A stretch of DNA of 64,000 bases. It comes from Marasmius tenuissimus (lineage: Eukaryota > Basidiomycota > Agaricomycetes > Agaricales > Marasmiaceae). The position numbers were made by a program, and so were the translations under genes. The stretch is taken from contig JAQOTA010000064.1 of assembly GCA_029532415.1 (NCBI GenBank), positions 124,001 through 188,000 of the forward strand. The letters are read 5' to 3'. Under the pieces are notes generated by a model. The model was not told where the DNA came from, made no database searches, and saw only the letters and a program-made list of their open reading frames with translations. Positions 1 to 11,908 of the stretch are shown here, piece after piece (within the stretch, counting starts at the first letter, position 1; every line of letters starts with the position of its first letter).

Positions 1-1761
1 ATCAGGTGCTTCGCCGTAAAGCATTTCGAACGGAGTTCGCCAGCTCAAATGTTGCACAGGAGTGCGATTGTAGAGGTGAACGGCATGCACATGGCAAAAT
101 TCCCACCAGGACTGAGGCATACAAGCTTCAAAGCGAAGAGCTTCAGCCTTCTCATGAATAGTCCTGTTGAATTGTTCAGCACGACCGTTTTGTTGTGGTG
201 TATACAGTATGCTTTGATCCCTTTGGATCCCATACTCTTTCAGTACTGCATTGAACTTATCCCCTTTGTACTCTCCCCCTTCATCGGACATCCAGGTCTT
301 GACAACAGCATTGAATTGCGTCTTGACCATAGTAAGGAAGTCCCTTAAAGCGGGTACTGCCTTGTCTTTTGTCTTGAGCTTGGAGGTCCAAACATAGGAT
401 GTGCAGTCATTGAGAAAAGAGATGTAGTACTTGTACCGGTGATATGATTCAGCCGGGTACGGCTTCAAATCTGAATGTATGCGTTCAAACAGTTTAGAAG
501 CTCTAGTAGTAGAGTTGGGGAATGATTTCTCATGCATCTTGCCTTCAGCACAACCACAACACAGAGGTGTCTTCTTAGTAGGCATTTTAAGGTCAAGTGG
601 GAAACCTTGCGTATGTTTCCAAGCTTTATTCAGGGCTTTATCCGATGGATGCCCAAAGCGTCTGTGCTCAATATCGTAGTCGACGTTGTAAACGACAGAC
701 TTGGCCATTAAAACCTCAGCAGATGCTTTCCGCGAGTGTACCCAATAAATGGTTTGACCAGGCATATGAGGGTAGGAAACAAGCGACTGTCATTGCTGTG
801 ATGAGTAGAAGGCTAACTTCTTTGCGTTTCCACGAATTGATAGACCATCTTGAAGGAACTCTCCCATTGATAGTAGACGTATATCCAATTGAGGTATGTA
901 ATAGACAGGATAGAGACGCGAAACACGCTCAGTAAGTTTCCCGTCATGTCCTTCAATGTTATGCTTAATGAAGACAGTGCCTTTACCCTTGATCTGTATA
1001 GGGTTGCCCTTATTCACAGTATTTATGATAGGACCATCAAGCGATTCATATTCAGCAAAATCATTCATGTCATTCGTGAAATGAGAGGAGGCACCAGAAT
1101 CAAGGAGCCAACCCTGTGTGTTGTTCACACTTTTCTTTCCCTTGCACTGAGTACAACCCACGAAGTGGGTGGAGATAGCATTGCAATATTTTACAAGTGA
1201 TGCCAAATCACTACAACTACAACGTGGACTACTGATACCAACTAATTGGGAGCAGCACTGTAGGTTTGCATCAGTTTGGGAAAGCAGGTCAAGATATGGT
1301 ACTTGCCTGTCATTGTGGAACGATCCGAGAGAGACGTCATCCGGGACGTCCTCAACCCCTGCAGCTTCGGCAATATCGTTGTCAACTTCATTACCGAATA
1401 GAGAGATCATGTCTTCCATACTGTCGTCAGATCCCCAATCCATCTCTTCATCTTCATCAGGATCAGTGCTACGAGAGCGTTTAGAAGAAGTAGAAGAAGG
1501 AGATCCGGTTCCCTCATATCCCTCATCATCCTCCAAAAGACGCTTGGACGAGGACACATGTGGTTGTTCAATGCGATCCTGGAGCACGGACATCATCAAA
1601 TACTGACTGAGATGACTTGAAGCCAGTGAAGGACTGCATGGCAGCCAGGTTCTTCTTGACAGCTGGCTGAGGGACAGTGCTGTTGCAGGACTTGTCCCAG
1701 TGACCAGTGAAGTGAGCTGGGGGCAGTGATCCCATAGCGCGAACAGGAGGGACGCTGGCAA
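1..1761 (-). pseudogene. pol: copia pol: aspartic protease and integrase (partial, one internal stop)
   Basis: The protease active-site motif DSGASSH lies at 1081-1110, after an acidic and Ser-rich spacer. Past an in-frame TGA at 790-792 the same frame stays open to the window edge. It shows the GAG-pre-integrase zinc-binding pair (HRRFGHPS followed by CCGC), then the integrase core with SDLKP, SDEGGEYKG and the downstream TPQQNGRAEQFNRT, FMLYG-type motifs of copia integrases. The three acidic catalytic positions (D, D, E) appear kept. The single TGA is the only stop between residue 1 of the protease ORF and the edge, so the decay looks recent or the stop could be read through. Reverse transcriptase lies outside the window. 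Confidence 0.9.
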
Positions 1762-1828
1762 TCTCGGCGTGCAAGGAGTTGTTGACTGAGTTCAACGCAA
1801 TACGTTCCCTGTGGTCGGTGATTGAGGA

Positions 1829-2869
1829 TTAAGGATGGATAGGAGCGGGGGAAGCTACGACGGATGCATAGGATGCCAGATGGGAGTGACCATGCGACCG
1901 ATTGTTACCACCAGCGTTGCCAGGACCCTGATGCTGGTTGATACCACTGCAGGTACCACGCTGCTGCTGCTTCTTCTTCTTACCATTATTCTGGTTCGAA
2001 GAAGGACGTTGCTGCTGCTGTGATTGATACTGTTGGCCACGCTGCTGCTGTTCGCGCTGCTGACGTTGCTGCGGTGGATGCTGCTGCTGACCAAATGATG
2101 GCTTGCAGTTACCAGCACGCTTGACCGCAGAGAGACAGTTAGCAAGCTGAGGGTTCTGGCACTCGTATTCGATCATGATGGCTTCATGAACATCAGTGAC
2201 GGTGAGGGCGCTGGAGCTCTCAGGATCCCTATCAAAGTCATGAAGGGACTTGGAGGAAGCGGCGTCCCATTCAGGAGGAATAGCTGCAATGAGAAGGAGG
2301 GCTTTGATCAACTCGGGGAGTTCAACCCCGACCTCGGCAAGACGTTCAATGTAGTGTTTGAACTTGGCGATGCCTGCCTGGGGATGACTGGTGGTAAGCC
2401 GGAAGGACACCAGCTTGACGAAGTCACCATAGATGGCAGACAAAGTTGGTCCGCCATAGGTAGTGACGATGGTGGACCAGGCTTTGGCAGCATCCATGTC
2501 CTTGAGAGGTTCAAAGACTTCCTTCGTAGAGGTCAACTGAATGATACCCATCAGCTGGAGGTCTTTCTCCTCCCATGCTTCCAGCGTGGTGTTATACGTC
2601 ATGATCTGGGCTTCAGTAGGGTCTGCCCGGTCAGGTTCCTCATCGGAATCAGCAGGTGCAACTGCAGGCGTAGCTGCTGCACCAGGGGAAGGAGTGACCA
2701 TAATGGTCGGAATGATGTCCCCCAGAGGGTACATTGGCTTCTTAGCCACACCAGTAAGGTGACGATAAAGGCCTTGAGCCTTGGTAACAGCTTCCATTTC
2801 GCCGTTATAGGTCTGGCGGAATCCAGTGCCGTCGAAGCGACCGGAGAAAAATTTCTTAACATCAAACAT
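1829..2869 (-). pseudogene. gag: copia gag-like protein, early stop
   Basis: The start chosen is the ATG at 2869 (MFDVKKFFSGRFDG), giving about 346 residues; an in-frame ATG lies 69 bases upstream. The middle carries the features of copia-type gag (UBN2-like): AKAWSTIVTTYGG, a stretch of alternating hydrophobic and charged residues, and a PPEWD motif. The C-terminal tail is very Gln-rich and basic (QQQQ runs, GKKKKQQQRG), suitable for nucleic-acid binding. The same frame beyond the TAA at 1829-1831 continues with GHWDKSC, which resembles the end of a CCHC zinc knuckle. This suggests the TAA is a lesion and not the original end of gag. Protease follows in another frame. Confidence 0.8.
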
Positions 2870-3156
2870 GGTAGTTTGAGGTTGAGAGTTTGGTGTTGGA
2901 TCTAGAAAAGACAGCATCAGCATGTGTCTAATCAACACAGGGAGCAGCCATCAAGGCGCTATGCTCAACAAGGAGCATTGGATCCTTTAGATCCGATGTC
3001 GTCGAAGGACGTACATCAATGCCATAGATCGAGCACTCAATCAAGAGGTCGATGGCAACATGCAGGTCTAGCCTAGCTAGCCGATGACAGCAGCCTAGGG
3101 GTGCTCGTCGCTGACAGCAGCCATTAAGGTGCTTGTCATTGTAGTCGGGCTAACCA

Positions 3157-3168
3157 GGGCCCATAACC
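3157..3168 (-). other. Primer-binding site matching initiator tRNA-Met anticodon arm
   Basis: On the minus strand, GGTTATGGGCCC follows directly on the last base of the LTR. It is complementary to the anticodon stem-loop of eukaryotic initiator tRNA-Met (GGGCCCAUAACC). Drosophila copia is known to prime from the 5' half of that tRNA, and this site fits the same half-tRNA priming. Confidence 0.8.
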
Positions 3169-3490
3169 TGATGAGCCAGCATGACACCTAGCACAGAGGA
3201 CTACAACATGGCTACACTACTACTTACCAGAGAGGAATTTAGAGAGATAGAGGCGAGACGTAGAAGCTCAAGCACACTGTCGATTCAAGTAGAGAACTAT
3301 GAGCTTATATACATGTAGAGACAATAGTAAATACCATATAAGGATGACAATAGAATTTGTACATATGAGCATAGTGAACAATGAAGAATAAGACAATAGC
3401 GAATGCATTGTCCCGCATAATACAATGGTGGGAAGTATGAACCGGGACTTCGGATATACCGGGATCTAATTATAGTCCACGGATTCAACA
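3169..3490 (-). repeat. copia 5' LTR (322 bp)
   Basis: The boundaries are set by the short inverted ends, TGTTGA on the minus strand at 3490 and TCATCA at 3169, and by the primer-binding site directly next to it. A TATA-like TATATAAG lies near 3303-3316 on the minus strand, placing a promoter inside the LTR. The partner LTR would lie beyond the left edge, so its identity cannot be compared. Confidence 0.85.
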
Positions 3491-6400
3491 CTACAATTTC
3501 ACACGGTGCATCATGGCTCGCATTCGCCATAGATCATTCTTCGATGCGAGATGGGCGATTAACTCGATGTGGCTGTCATCGAACACAAGGCACGGGTAAC
3601 CGGGTCAAAATCTCCCCTGCAAGAGAGGCATCCCTACTGGGAGAAGATTCAAAAGATAGCTCAACTCTCCACAACTCTCCCCAACTAGTCGGAAGAAACT
3701 CACAAAGTCGTTGGGGGAAAGTCTAGCGCAAGCAAGCTGGAGTATTGGAAAGGTCGTGATTGAACATTAGAGAGATGGTCAAGAAGAATTGCGTTCGGAT
3801 AGCGACGCCATCCATTCCATCTTTTTCGCCCATCCACAGCGAGGGCCAGCAATCTATGAACAGGGAGGTAAGAGAGCCCGGGTCTGAACGCACTGCTAAA
3901 TTCCTATTAACATTACTAGACGTGTTTTGATCCTAGATCGTGATTCTGCTTTTTATCCTCTTGACCCTTCGTTATTCGGCCGAAACTTGAACAATAAGCA
4001 CTGAACGTAGTCAGGACACTGAGCCTGTAGCCAAAGTACCCGTTATTCAACGCCGAAAAGAAAGCATATAATTACTCGCCAACGTTATCATGGAGAACCT
4101 TGCAATTGGACTCCAACTCGCTATCATCAGCAAAATACCTGTTCAGTTGGAATCCGTGTACAACTAATTCCAGTCAATAAAATCGAGCAATACGGTAACA
4201 GTTGATATTGACAGTGTTACACCTAGTTGGCAGTCACAAAATGTGTACTGAAAGGTTTGTAGGTTTGTTACCGCATCACAACCGTGTTGGGAAACTGTTG
4301 TAACATGGTTAGAAATGAGTTGAAACCCTTTCGAAACTCGTAAAAATTCACAAAACCTATTTCGGGAGGGATAACTCACTGAATCCCTTACAATAAGTGA
4401 AAGGGTGTGCTACTGGTTTTGGGAATTTTGAAGGGGTTTCAACAAGTTTTGAGCGGTTGTCACGTGTTGTCAGCTGGTTTGACTACATACCAACACGGTG
4501 AGTTCAGAATCTATAATATACCAAGGCCAATTAACCTTCACTGTGGTTGTTGAATATTGAATGTAAAAATAACATCGAGACTCACGACAACGGTTTGGCT
4601 AACCCTAGTCCTAATAGCAGGCGCTTTGCGTGAGCGCTTGCGCTGAATTCTTGTCGGAGTCTAAACCGCAAAGCTTGCGCGGCTGCACGTGAACTCAAAG
4701 TCCCTCTTGTTCTCGACCACCATGATCCTACGTCGATAGCCCCAAAAAAGGTCAGCTCTCACGGCACGGCTCTCAACTCTCATTACTTATGGGACTATAA
4801 ATCTCACATACCACCAGGCAAAGGCTAAAGCTTCAGAGCCCCAAAGATTGGACAGAAATTAGATGGAATTGCAGTAAAGGTACGTGAAAATGCCTTTGCT
4901 CAACGAAGGGCAAGAAACTAAGAACTCGCAATGTAGCTTGGACCTACGATATTGGTGACGACGTAGATGCGTCGTCAACAACGTCATCATTCCTGAAAAC
5001 CGACCCCTTGACCAATTCTCGACCGATTCCATAATCCCCGCACAGACCACCTCGCGGTATATAAACCCAACACGATTCACCGTTCCAGCTGTTCCTTCTC
5101 TTCCCGCTTCCATCATCACCAACCCACACTTCCTGGCTTCTCCCCGCTGCACGACGTCGACCCTTCTACCTCCCCACTAATCATGTATTGATTCAACCCA
5201 TAATCCATCCGTTGTCCACATAACAATGTTATCGACTACGTCACAATAAGAGGACACATCGCGGTGGGATGCTCGCAGAGGTAGGTCTATGCTATTGCCT
5301 TCATCCATACGGTTGCTGAGTGCCGGCTCTCATGTTTCACCTATAGTATCGTCGTCCAGGCCTGCTAGTCCGCCGTCACTGGCTATTACTCAATGCTGGA
5401 CCATCTTGTTAGTCTCGCTGACTATTCAGGCACATATATGCGCCGTATAACGTACGTGCACCCTTTCTTCATTATAGTAGCCCGCAAACTCATCCAAATT
5501 TCAATCAATGAACAGAGATGATAGTAAGGAATGGGTATGTCGTCTCAATTCCCATCATCAGTCCAAGCTCGCTGCTCACTTCGAATCACAGATTTCTCGT
5601 TTACTGTGTTCTTGGGCTGTGCTATGGTCTGGACTCTGGTACGTTCCTTATGCAGCTTTATACAATGTTGCAGATGCTAATTTCGTATCCAGGACCCTCT
5701 CATCATCGCTGTGCTGGAATTAAGTAATCATTTCTCTACCGTGATCAATTCTAGCCTGTTCTCTCAATTGTGTACATTTATTATCTATATCTAATATCAA
5801 TTTTGCGTTGTACTCCCTAATACCAAGTGTGAAAACTCTCGAGAGATCCGCATCTGGCGGCGCTACATATATCCTCAATCATGCCAATCCAATAAAACAT
5901 GTACTATTCATGACGCCCCCTACAACTTGCTACCTTCACTGCTACCTGTTAGACCCTCTACCATTCACTGGTATATGTCATACTCTCTGCGACTCGCCAC
6001 CACCTCTGCTATCCAGTACCCCCCCCTATAACCGGTCAAAACCCCCCAAAACCCGGTACACCCTGTGCAACTTGTAACAAAATGCACTCTCGTGTATCAC
6101 CTTTGAAATCTGTTGAAAGGTACTCGAATCCGTTATTTTCTACTGGTATCGTGCTCATGAATTCTCAGTCTTTTCCCGGATTTCAGAAAAGTTTTAAGAC
6201 AGTTATATAGCCCGTTCCTGCTCGCAACTAGGTACAGCAGGTTTCGTCCTACCTAACGGATTTCGGGGATACTAATTGCATTCTATCGGTCCAGGTATTT
6301 TGCTGATGATCCTATAGTCCGCATCCTACAGGTTGCGCCTAGGGTTAGAACAGTGAAAGGGTCCCAATGCTCCATATTTCCTTCGTGCTAAGTTATCTGA

Positions 6401-6773
6401 AGATTGAACAAAATCGTGAATGTCAGTTGAAAGGTAAAAGTTGGCTGAATGTCAAGGTGCGAAACGCACCGTTCACTGAAACTATTCAAGAGCCTTCAAG
6501 AATCTGGGTATCCAGGACTCATCGTGGATCTAGTACTAAGTAGAGATCCATTAAGTAGGTTTCCAAATGGGAAGAATGCTGACTTCAAATACATTGCGAA
6601 TATCGTTCGTCATTCATGATGGTGATTTGGGGAAGGTCTTGAATCCGGGCGCTAGGATAATCCTCGGATCTTCCTTGTACAGACTCACATGGCACACATT
6701 GCTTCGTCGCTTTCCTTCCTTTCCTTCATCTAACGCCATAATGTACATTTATACATGACCTACTACAGTATGT
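3491..6773. other. Gene-poor stretch between retrotransposon and family B1
   Basis: No convincing gene. Open frames are short, have no paralogue in the window and no splice-consistent partners. An imperfect inverted repeat is present: gttgaaaccctttc at 4319-4332 against gaaggggtttcaac at 4430-4443, about 95 bp apart, in an AT-rich part with many gttg/caac words; it may be a remnant of a small TIR element. Several TATA-like words (for example near 5058) have no ORF behind them that I can support. Confidence 0.5.
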
Positions 6774-7736
6774 TTATTCTTGTCTCTTCGCCATTTCTTC
6801 TACCAGTGAAGCTAAGATTGGTTCATCTCTCCCAAAAGACATCTGTGCCGCCTCCATTGACCATCGACTAGGCTCGGGCGTCATGCCCATCCTGGGTGGT
6901 TGCCGGGGTAGGCCCTGTTGCAGGGGCAGGGCGAGCGTGATCTGCTGCTGAGTAGAGGTCTCGAGATGAGGGAGATTCTGGGCTGGTTGTTGGCCCGGAG
7001 GGACGAAATTCACGGGTGAAGGCTGCTGTACTGTGAGCCCTGAGCCTTGCTGTGGCTGTACCACCATCGTCGGATTCGTCTGGTGAATCGACTGTTGACC
7101 ATGAGCAATACGAGCTGGTTGGCCCTCGTTATTCACTCGGCTAATGTCCTGCCCCAGACTCATAGACAACCTCCTGTCTGCCCCTCGTCTCGTCATCGAG
7201 GTCATCAGAGTTCCTCTCTCTCTCGATGGCATCCTGTCGTATGGACGAAACCGAGAGATATGTCGGCTACTTCGCGAAGGCAGACCCCGAGCCTTGCCTG
7301 CGGGTAGACACGCAGGTGAGTTCAAATTCCTCAAACTCCATGGACCAGCCTGGCTGCCTGACCCCATGTACCGAGGAAGTCTGGGTATATTATCCCCTGC
7401 TCGGTGATAGCCTCCCTAGGTTCGACCGTGGTGTGAAAAGCCTATGCGAGAATACGGATATCAGCCTGTGATCTACAAAGAAGAAACAAAGACGGGACAC
7501 ACCTCGGAATCTACCAGCTCAGGCGGGACGGTCTTTCTTCCTCTATCCATCACCCTTGACATTAATTCATCTGAGCAGTTTCTCTCGTGCCTCTGAATAA
7601 TACGGATAAATTCGTTTCGTTCCTCGACGAGTAAGTTGATTTTGATTGTGATTTTGTCGATCAGATCAAAGCTGCCATACGTCGCCGGGCGTGATATATC
7701 GTTTCGTTGTTCAGGAACTTGACCAAAAACTGACAT
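6774..7736 (-). CDS. Family B paralogue B1, Pro/Gln-rich protein
   Basis: Two exons, 7736-7503 and 7415-6774, giving 291 residues. The start at 7736 matches the N-terminus of B2 and B3: MSVFGQ, then the EERNEFIRIIQRHERNC block. It shares with them the HERNC stub, VPP..VD, NLNSP, RFRPY, VNN.GQPAR and IHQTNP blocks, followed by a Gln/Pro-rich tail. The MYND-like insert of B3 is absent. The intron acceptor used by B2 and B3 would here shift the frame into an early stop. An AG at 7416-7417 restores one long frame but replaces the first residues of exon 2, so the copy may be altered or damaged. A1 lies upstream on the same strand. The function is unknown; a transcription-related role is only a guess from composition. 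Confidence 0.6.
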
Positions 7737-9162
7737 ACTGTGAGATTGGGAAACGTGAAGGTGAGAGGTCTGGCGAAGAGACGATTTGAAGATGTCCATG
7801 AAGTTGGGGAAGAGATCCGTTTTATAGGGCTGGAGATATGGTACAAGACGACCGTCGACTCGTGGCTTACCATAGGATGCATAGATTGAAACATGTATAT
7901 ACAATCGTGCAGAGAGCATTGATGACTTGTTGATGGCCCGTTGATACATGAATGGGCCCATTGACAGATCAATTGTTAGATAGATTTTGATTCACAATGG
8001 GTGATTCAACTTTTTCAATTCCTTTTGACACTGTATTGTCATGAAACGAAACGATGCCATGAATCGTTGATTCGGGTGGATGAATCGATTCACGCTGTTC
8101 TGATTCACCCCGTGAATCAAATCTTGAATCGTTGCTGAATCGCCAGGTTTAACCCTCCACTAATGGACAATATGGAAGGGCAATGGCCTACAATGGCCAA
8201 TACATTTTCATTGCATTGGCTGCATTGACACGGCTACTCCGCCGGGCCCGGTCCTCATTGGGTCCTCATGTTGAGCGCTGAGCATTCACGCGTCATTGCA
8301 CATGCCCCATTGCTTCCGTAATAAATCCTTCCTTCCGTATTGCGCTTGAGTCCTCGCACCCGACACGAGGCGCTCACCGTAGGGCTTTCGTAAGCCCCAG
8401 TTCTTCCTCTCCTCCACCATGTTGGCAATGGATCTCACCGATCGTCTGAAGTCTGCACAAGATAGCAATACGCGACGCTGGCAACTGTGGAATGTTTTCG
8501 TCTCAAAGAAGGTATGAATATCTAAAACATCTTCCTGGAATGCTTCTAAGTCGTTAGATTTGGTACTGAGTCATGAAATTATGGCTCTTGCCAAGGGCGA
8601 TCCCCAGGTTGTGCCCTTCATGATAAGGATCAACGAGGCGTCTTACTTAAAAAATGAGCCACAATGTCTCCCTCGCTAACCATCAAGTGGAGGATTGGTT
8701 GCTGAAGAAGTAATTTCGTCGGACATTCGACTTGGGTGAGTACAGTGTCTATGTATCATTACCCTCACTAAGTCTCTTGAATGACAGCGACTTCATATCG
8801 ACCGACAGGCTCGTCGATCATCGATGGTCCTTTAATTCGACAATTACTCGTAATACTGATCATTGTGCTGCTCGCTCAGACCACCATGTCCTTTTGGCTC
8901 GAATATCTTACGTTCTTGTTACATTCAAGCGTCTGGAGTTCTGTCGAACGCCAAAGCATATAATTTCCGCAGTCATCTTGATGGCAGAGCTCGAAGACAA
9001 ACAGAATTACTCACTCTGCGATGCCTGATTTCTTTGCCCCTGATCACCACGAATTGATGTGGTGTGGGCCCGGCGACATACAGTTGTGAGTTTCTGTGCC
9101 ATATGCCATACGCTCCAAGAAGATCGATAACCAAAGCATCTAGGTTACAGCAATCAATTGCA
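7737..9162. other. Spacer between A1 and B1 with GATTCA/TGAATC cluster
   Basis: Between A1 and B1 there is no gene that I can support. At 8419-8679 a small two-exon frame can be drawn (MLAMDLTDRLKSAQ...), but it needs a 39-nt intron, below the usual fungal minimum. At 7988-8142 the words GATTCA or TGAATC occur about nine times in 155 bp. Confidence 0.45.
7988..8142. repeat. Cluster of GATTCA/TGAATC words
   Basis: About nine copies of the hexamer in either orientation in 155 bp, two of them forming the palindrome TGAATCGATTCA. The block lies 250 bp upstream of the B1 start (B1 is read leftward). It could be a degenerate repeat or a protein-binding cluster; the sequence alone does not tell. 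Confidence 0.4.
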
Positions 9163-10833
9163 TCAGAGTATATTAGATAGAAGTTGGGAGAGAAATCCCG
9201 GTCTTCTTCGCTGGGGGATGACGATAAGAAAGGTAGACCGTCGAACTGTGTAGTGTGAGGATGGTTAGGTCTGGACACTTACCGTATTGGCTGAGCCAAA
9301 TTCACAACGTACTGTGCGAGAGCGTGACAGTTGCATAATATGGCTGCTCGTTCTCTTAGTATGTCAAGTTTACGACGCGTTGGAGATTCGGAAAACTCAC
9401 CGAATCGTCTTTGCACTCAACTGTCTTTTTCACATGGCAGTCGACCATAATCTGGTCCTCTAGGTCTCCGTTATCAGCCTCCCAGGCTTTTTCGACCTGG
9501 GATATGATATCCCTCGCTTCGCCGTTCGCAACGTCTCCTTCTGGCCCAATGATTTTCTCCCAATATAACCTCACTCTCTTGTTGTCCTCAACAATATCCC
9601 AATTCCGTACCTTCCTATAATCTTCCTCGACTTCAACGTATTCCTTGTACCCGTGCATGACTTTGTGATCGCAAGAAGTCTCGTGTCTCGCGTGCCCAAG
9701 GAACCAACTAAATCCGTAGGCCTTGGCAGGGGATACGAGGTGAGCTACCAACTTCGTACCACCATCATCCAACTTCGACACGTTATTGACGTGATGCGAG
9801 TTCAGATAGTGGAGGAAGACCTTCGGAGTCTGCGAATCAGGATCATCAAGGAGGGAATACCTCCACTCTGCGAAGAAATCTCTGATCTCGGGAATTATCC
9901 CAGATACCCAGTAAGACGGCACAGAATGGGGGAGATCTGGCGGATGGAAGTGATATATCAAGACCGAGACTGAGCCGCCTCTCGGGGTAGCAATCGAAAG
10001 GTTATCATAGCCGGCGTAGGTGACGAACGAAGTCATCTTGAAGCGAGAGTCACCCTCGATAGCGGTATCAACGAATTTGCTGGAGTGGGAGACTGTCACA
10101 GTGATAGCAGGAGCATCGGTGGGTAATATGAGTATGTGTACGATTCCAGCAGAACTACCATGGAATGCCTTCCTATCGTGGAGAGCGGTTTAGTGGAGTC
10201 GGCAACCAAAGATAATGTATAACGTACCCAATATGGACCCCTTCTCCTCCATCTCCTTCACCCGAAATCACTGTGAAGGAGTCCAGTTGAGGTTTTGTAC
10301 GGGTCTTTATGGTCGAAAGGGAATAAAACAGAGCGCATGAGTCTCTGTTCACGTTCTCCAAAGATCGATTCCATCGGGGATTGGTCATAGAAACCTTAGA
10401 GAACATATCACCCTTTAACGTCAACAATAGGTGTTCTGAGATATACTCACCTTTGACGCTTCAAACATTGTCGATCTGGAATTGCACTGAGCTCCATCGA
10501 GCGCCTCTATCTCTTGAATCACCCGCTTTTCGAGTGGTAATCGTAGAAGGTCCCCGCCAGCGATGACAATACCCGGATTAACAGGATCTTCCACGGAGCG
10601 GACTGCGACCACCTTTGCATATACTTCCTCAATCCTGTCAGCACCGTCGCTAAAACTGCTCTGTGGAGATGAGAAAACACCGTGAGTTAGCAAGCGGCGT
10701 ACGGGGAGATGTCACAACGAACTTTGAGGTCCAATGGGCCCTGAGGGCAACCCTTAGGCTCGACATAGCCTTTCATTGACGGGGCGAAGGAATTCCAGTC
10801 CCTGAAGAGCTCAAAATCGTTTACAGGCTCCAT
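9163..10833 (-). CDS. Family A paralogue A1, 2OG-Fe(II) dioxygenase-like protein lacking catalytic residues
   Basis: Six exons on the minus strand: 10833-10723, 10660-10451, 10394-10228, 10172-9401, 9343-9313, 9245-9163; 457 residues. The start MEPVNDFELF matches A2 and A3. The layout follows the large fungal 2OG-Fe(II) dioxygenase family: a PGIVIAGG..LRLPL segment, a NPRWNRSL helix, an LDSFTVIS strand, the ILILPTDAPAI strand, then AYGFSWFLGHARHE in the C-terminal half. The metal ligands expected in that fold are not seen. The HxD site reads HIGKAFHGSS, the distal His of the D-x-x-H-E-V motif is replaced (AGYDNLSI), and the Arg that binds 2-oxoglutarate is missing (GGSV). It is therefore probably not an active oxygenase. 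B1 lies downstream on the same strand. Confidence 0.75.
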
Positions 10834-11908
10834 ATCCTAGCGTTTGAGGTGATGGTATAGTTGAGTTTTGGGTCACGGGACGGTCGCGTATCGATTGCGT
10901 TTGCATTGTGTTCGCAGTCCGATCCGCCACACAGAATGTTACAGTGTACAACATAAGCCCAACGGAGTGCCGTTCCGGGTACTGGCCTGCTGTCTCGGGC
11001 CTCGTGAGTGTGTATCTAGATCTGCTTTTTGCACACCTATTGGCAGTCAATCACTCCGACTCGGGATAGCATTGGCACACCAATGAGTGATCTGTTTAGA
11101 TCTCGAATCCCTTTCTGGCCCTGAGTTTGCCTTGCAATGAATGATAGACTGATAGACCTTTTGGCTTGATCGTCTAACATTAGATTTGGAGTTCTGTCGA
11201 GCTCCAATGCATATCTTTGTATTCTTCAATGATCTTCACGTTAGAGTCGAGTTGCGCATTGAGCACCCGAAACAAACCCGACAACTGCGGTTTCTACGGA
11301 CTGGGCAGTTTAATTTCCACGAGATCGGGAACGCCGGCCCTGTTTCCCCACAGAGACGATATCCAGATAAGTATGTAACGGATGGGACTCCTATCGATGG
11401 TCTTGATTTCTTCTCCTCCAATCCTCATTCGTGGTTCGATAAGACAGCACTTGAGTAAAGTCTTTTTGTCCCATCAATTCCGCTGGCCCGGAGGATTCAA
11501 CAAGGATATTCATTTAGCAGGAGCCCGCGCGATACGGAGGCTGATGGGCTGATAATTTCGAGACCTCATCGGACTCGCAGGCCATGGCAATTCGAACGTT
11601 AACATTACCAGACAGTTGAAGGAGTCGACTCCCGGTGGCTGTGAAACGTGAACCTGCCGGTGGCGAAAAGTGATGAAGTCATAATTATGTCATCTATGAC
11701 GATGAGCTTCTGGAACTGGGCCTGAACGTTCCTTGAAATCCAACCACCCAGAACCAGCGAAAATACTTACCTCTGTTTCTCTAACTTCAGCTCCCATGTT
11801 CAATCAACCTCGTCTTGCAGTTCAATCTCTCTAGTCTTCGGATCATAAGCTCTCGGCTCTGGAACCTTGCACTGATAGCCATGGTCAACAGTCGGAGAAT
11901 TAGGAAGA
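10834..11908. other. Intergenic stretch, no supported gene
   Basis: Contains the upstream region of A1 (read leftward). The open frame at 11186-11458 has no ATG-proximal promoter, homologue or splice structure that I can support. Nothing else is seen. Confidence 0.4.

Larger units (their letters stand above)
1..3490 (-). mobile_element. Ty1/copia LTR retrotransposon, 5' part, decayed
   Basis: Read on the minus strand, the order is LTR (3490-3169), primer-binding site, leader, gag, protease, integrase. The order protease then integrase with no reverse transcriptase before it is diagnostic of Ty1/copia. The element runs off the left edge, so reverse transcriptase, RNase H and the 3' LTR are not visible. 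Coding is broken in three places: a TAA that ends gag early (1829-1831), a change of frame between gag and pol (about 1570-1760), and an in-frame TGA at 790-792 between protease and integrase. The copy is therefore unlikely to be autonomous. The left target-site duplication cannot be checked; the right flank after the LTR begins ctaca. Confidence 0.93.

Noticed and set aside
8419..8679. Two-exon small gene (MLAMDLTDRLKSAQ...)
   Set aside because: Needs a 39-nt intron; the next acceptor puts a stop at once, and no homologue is in the window.
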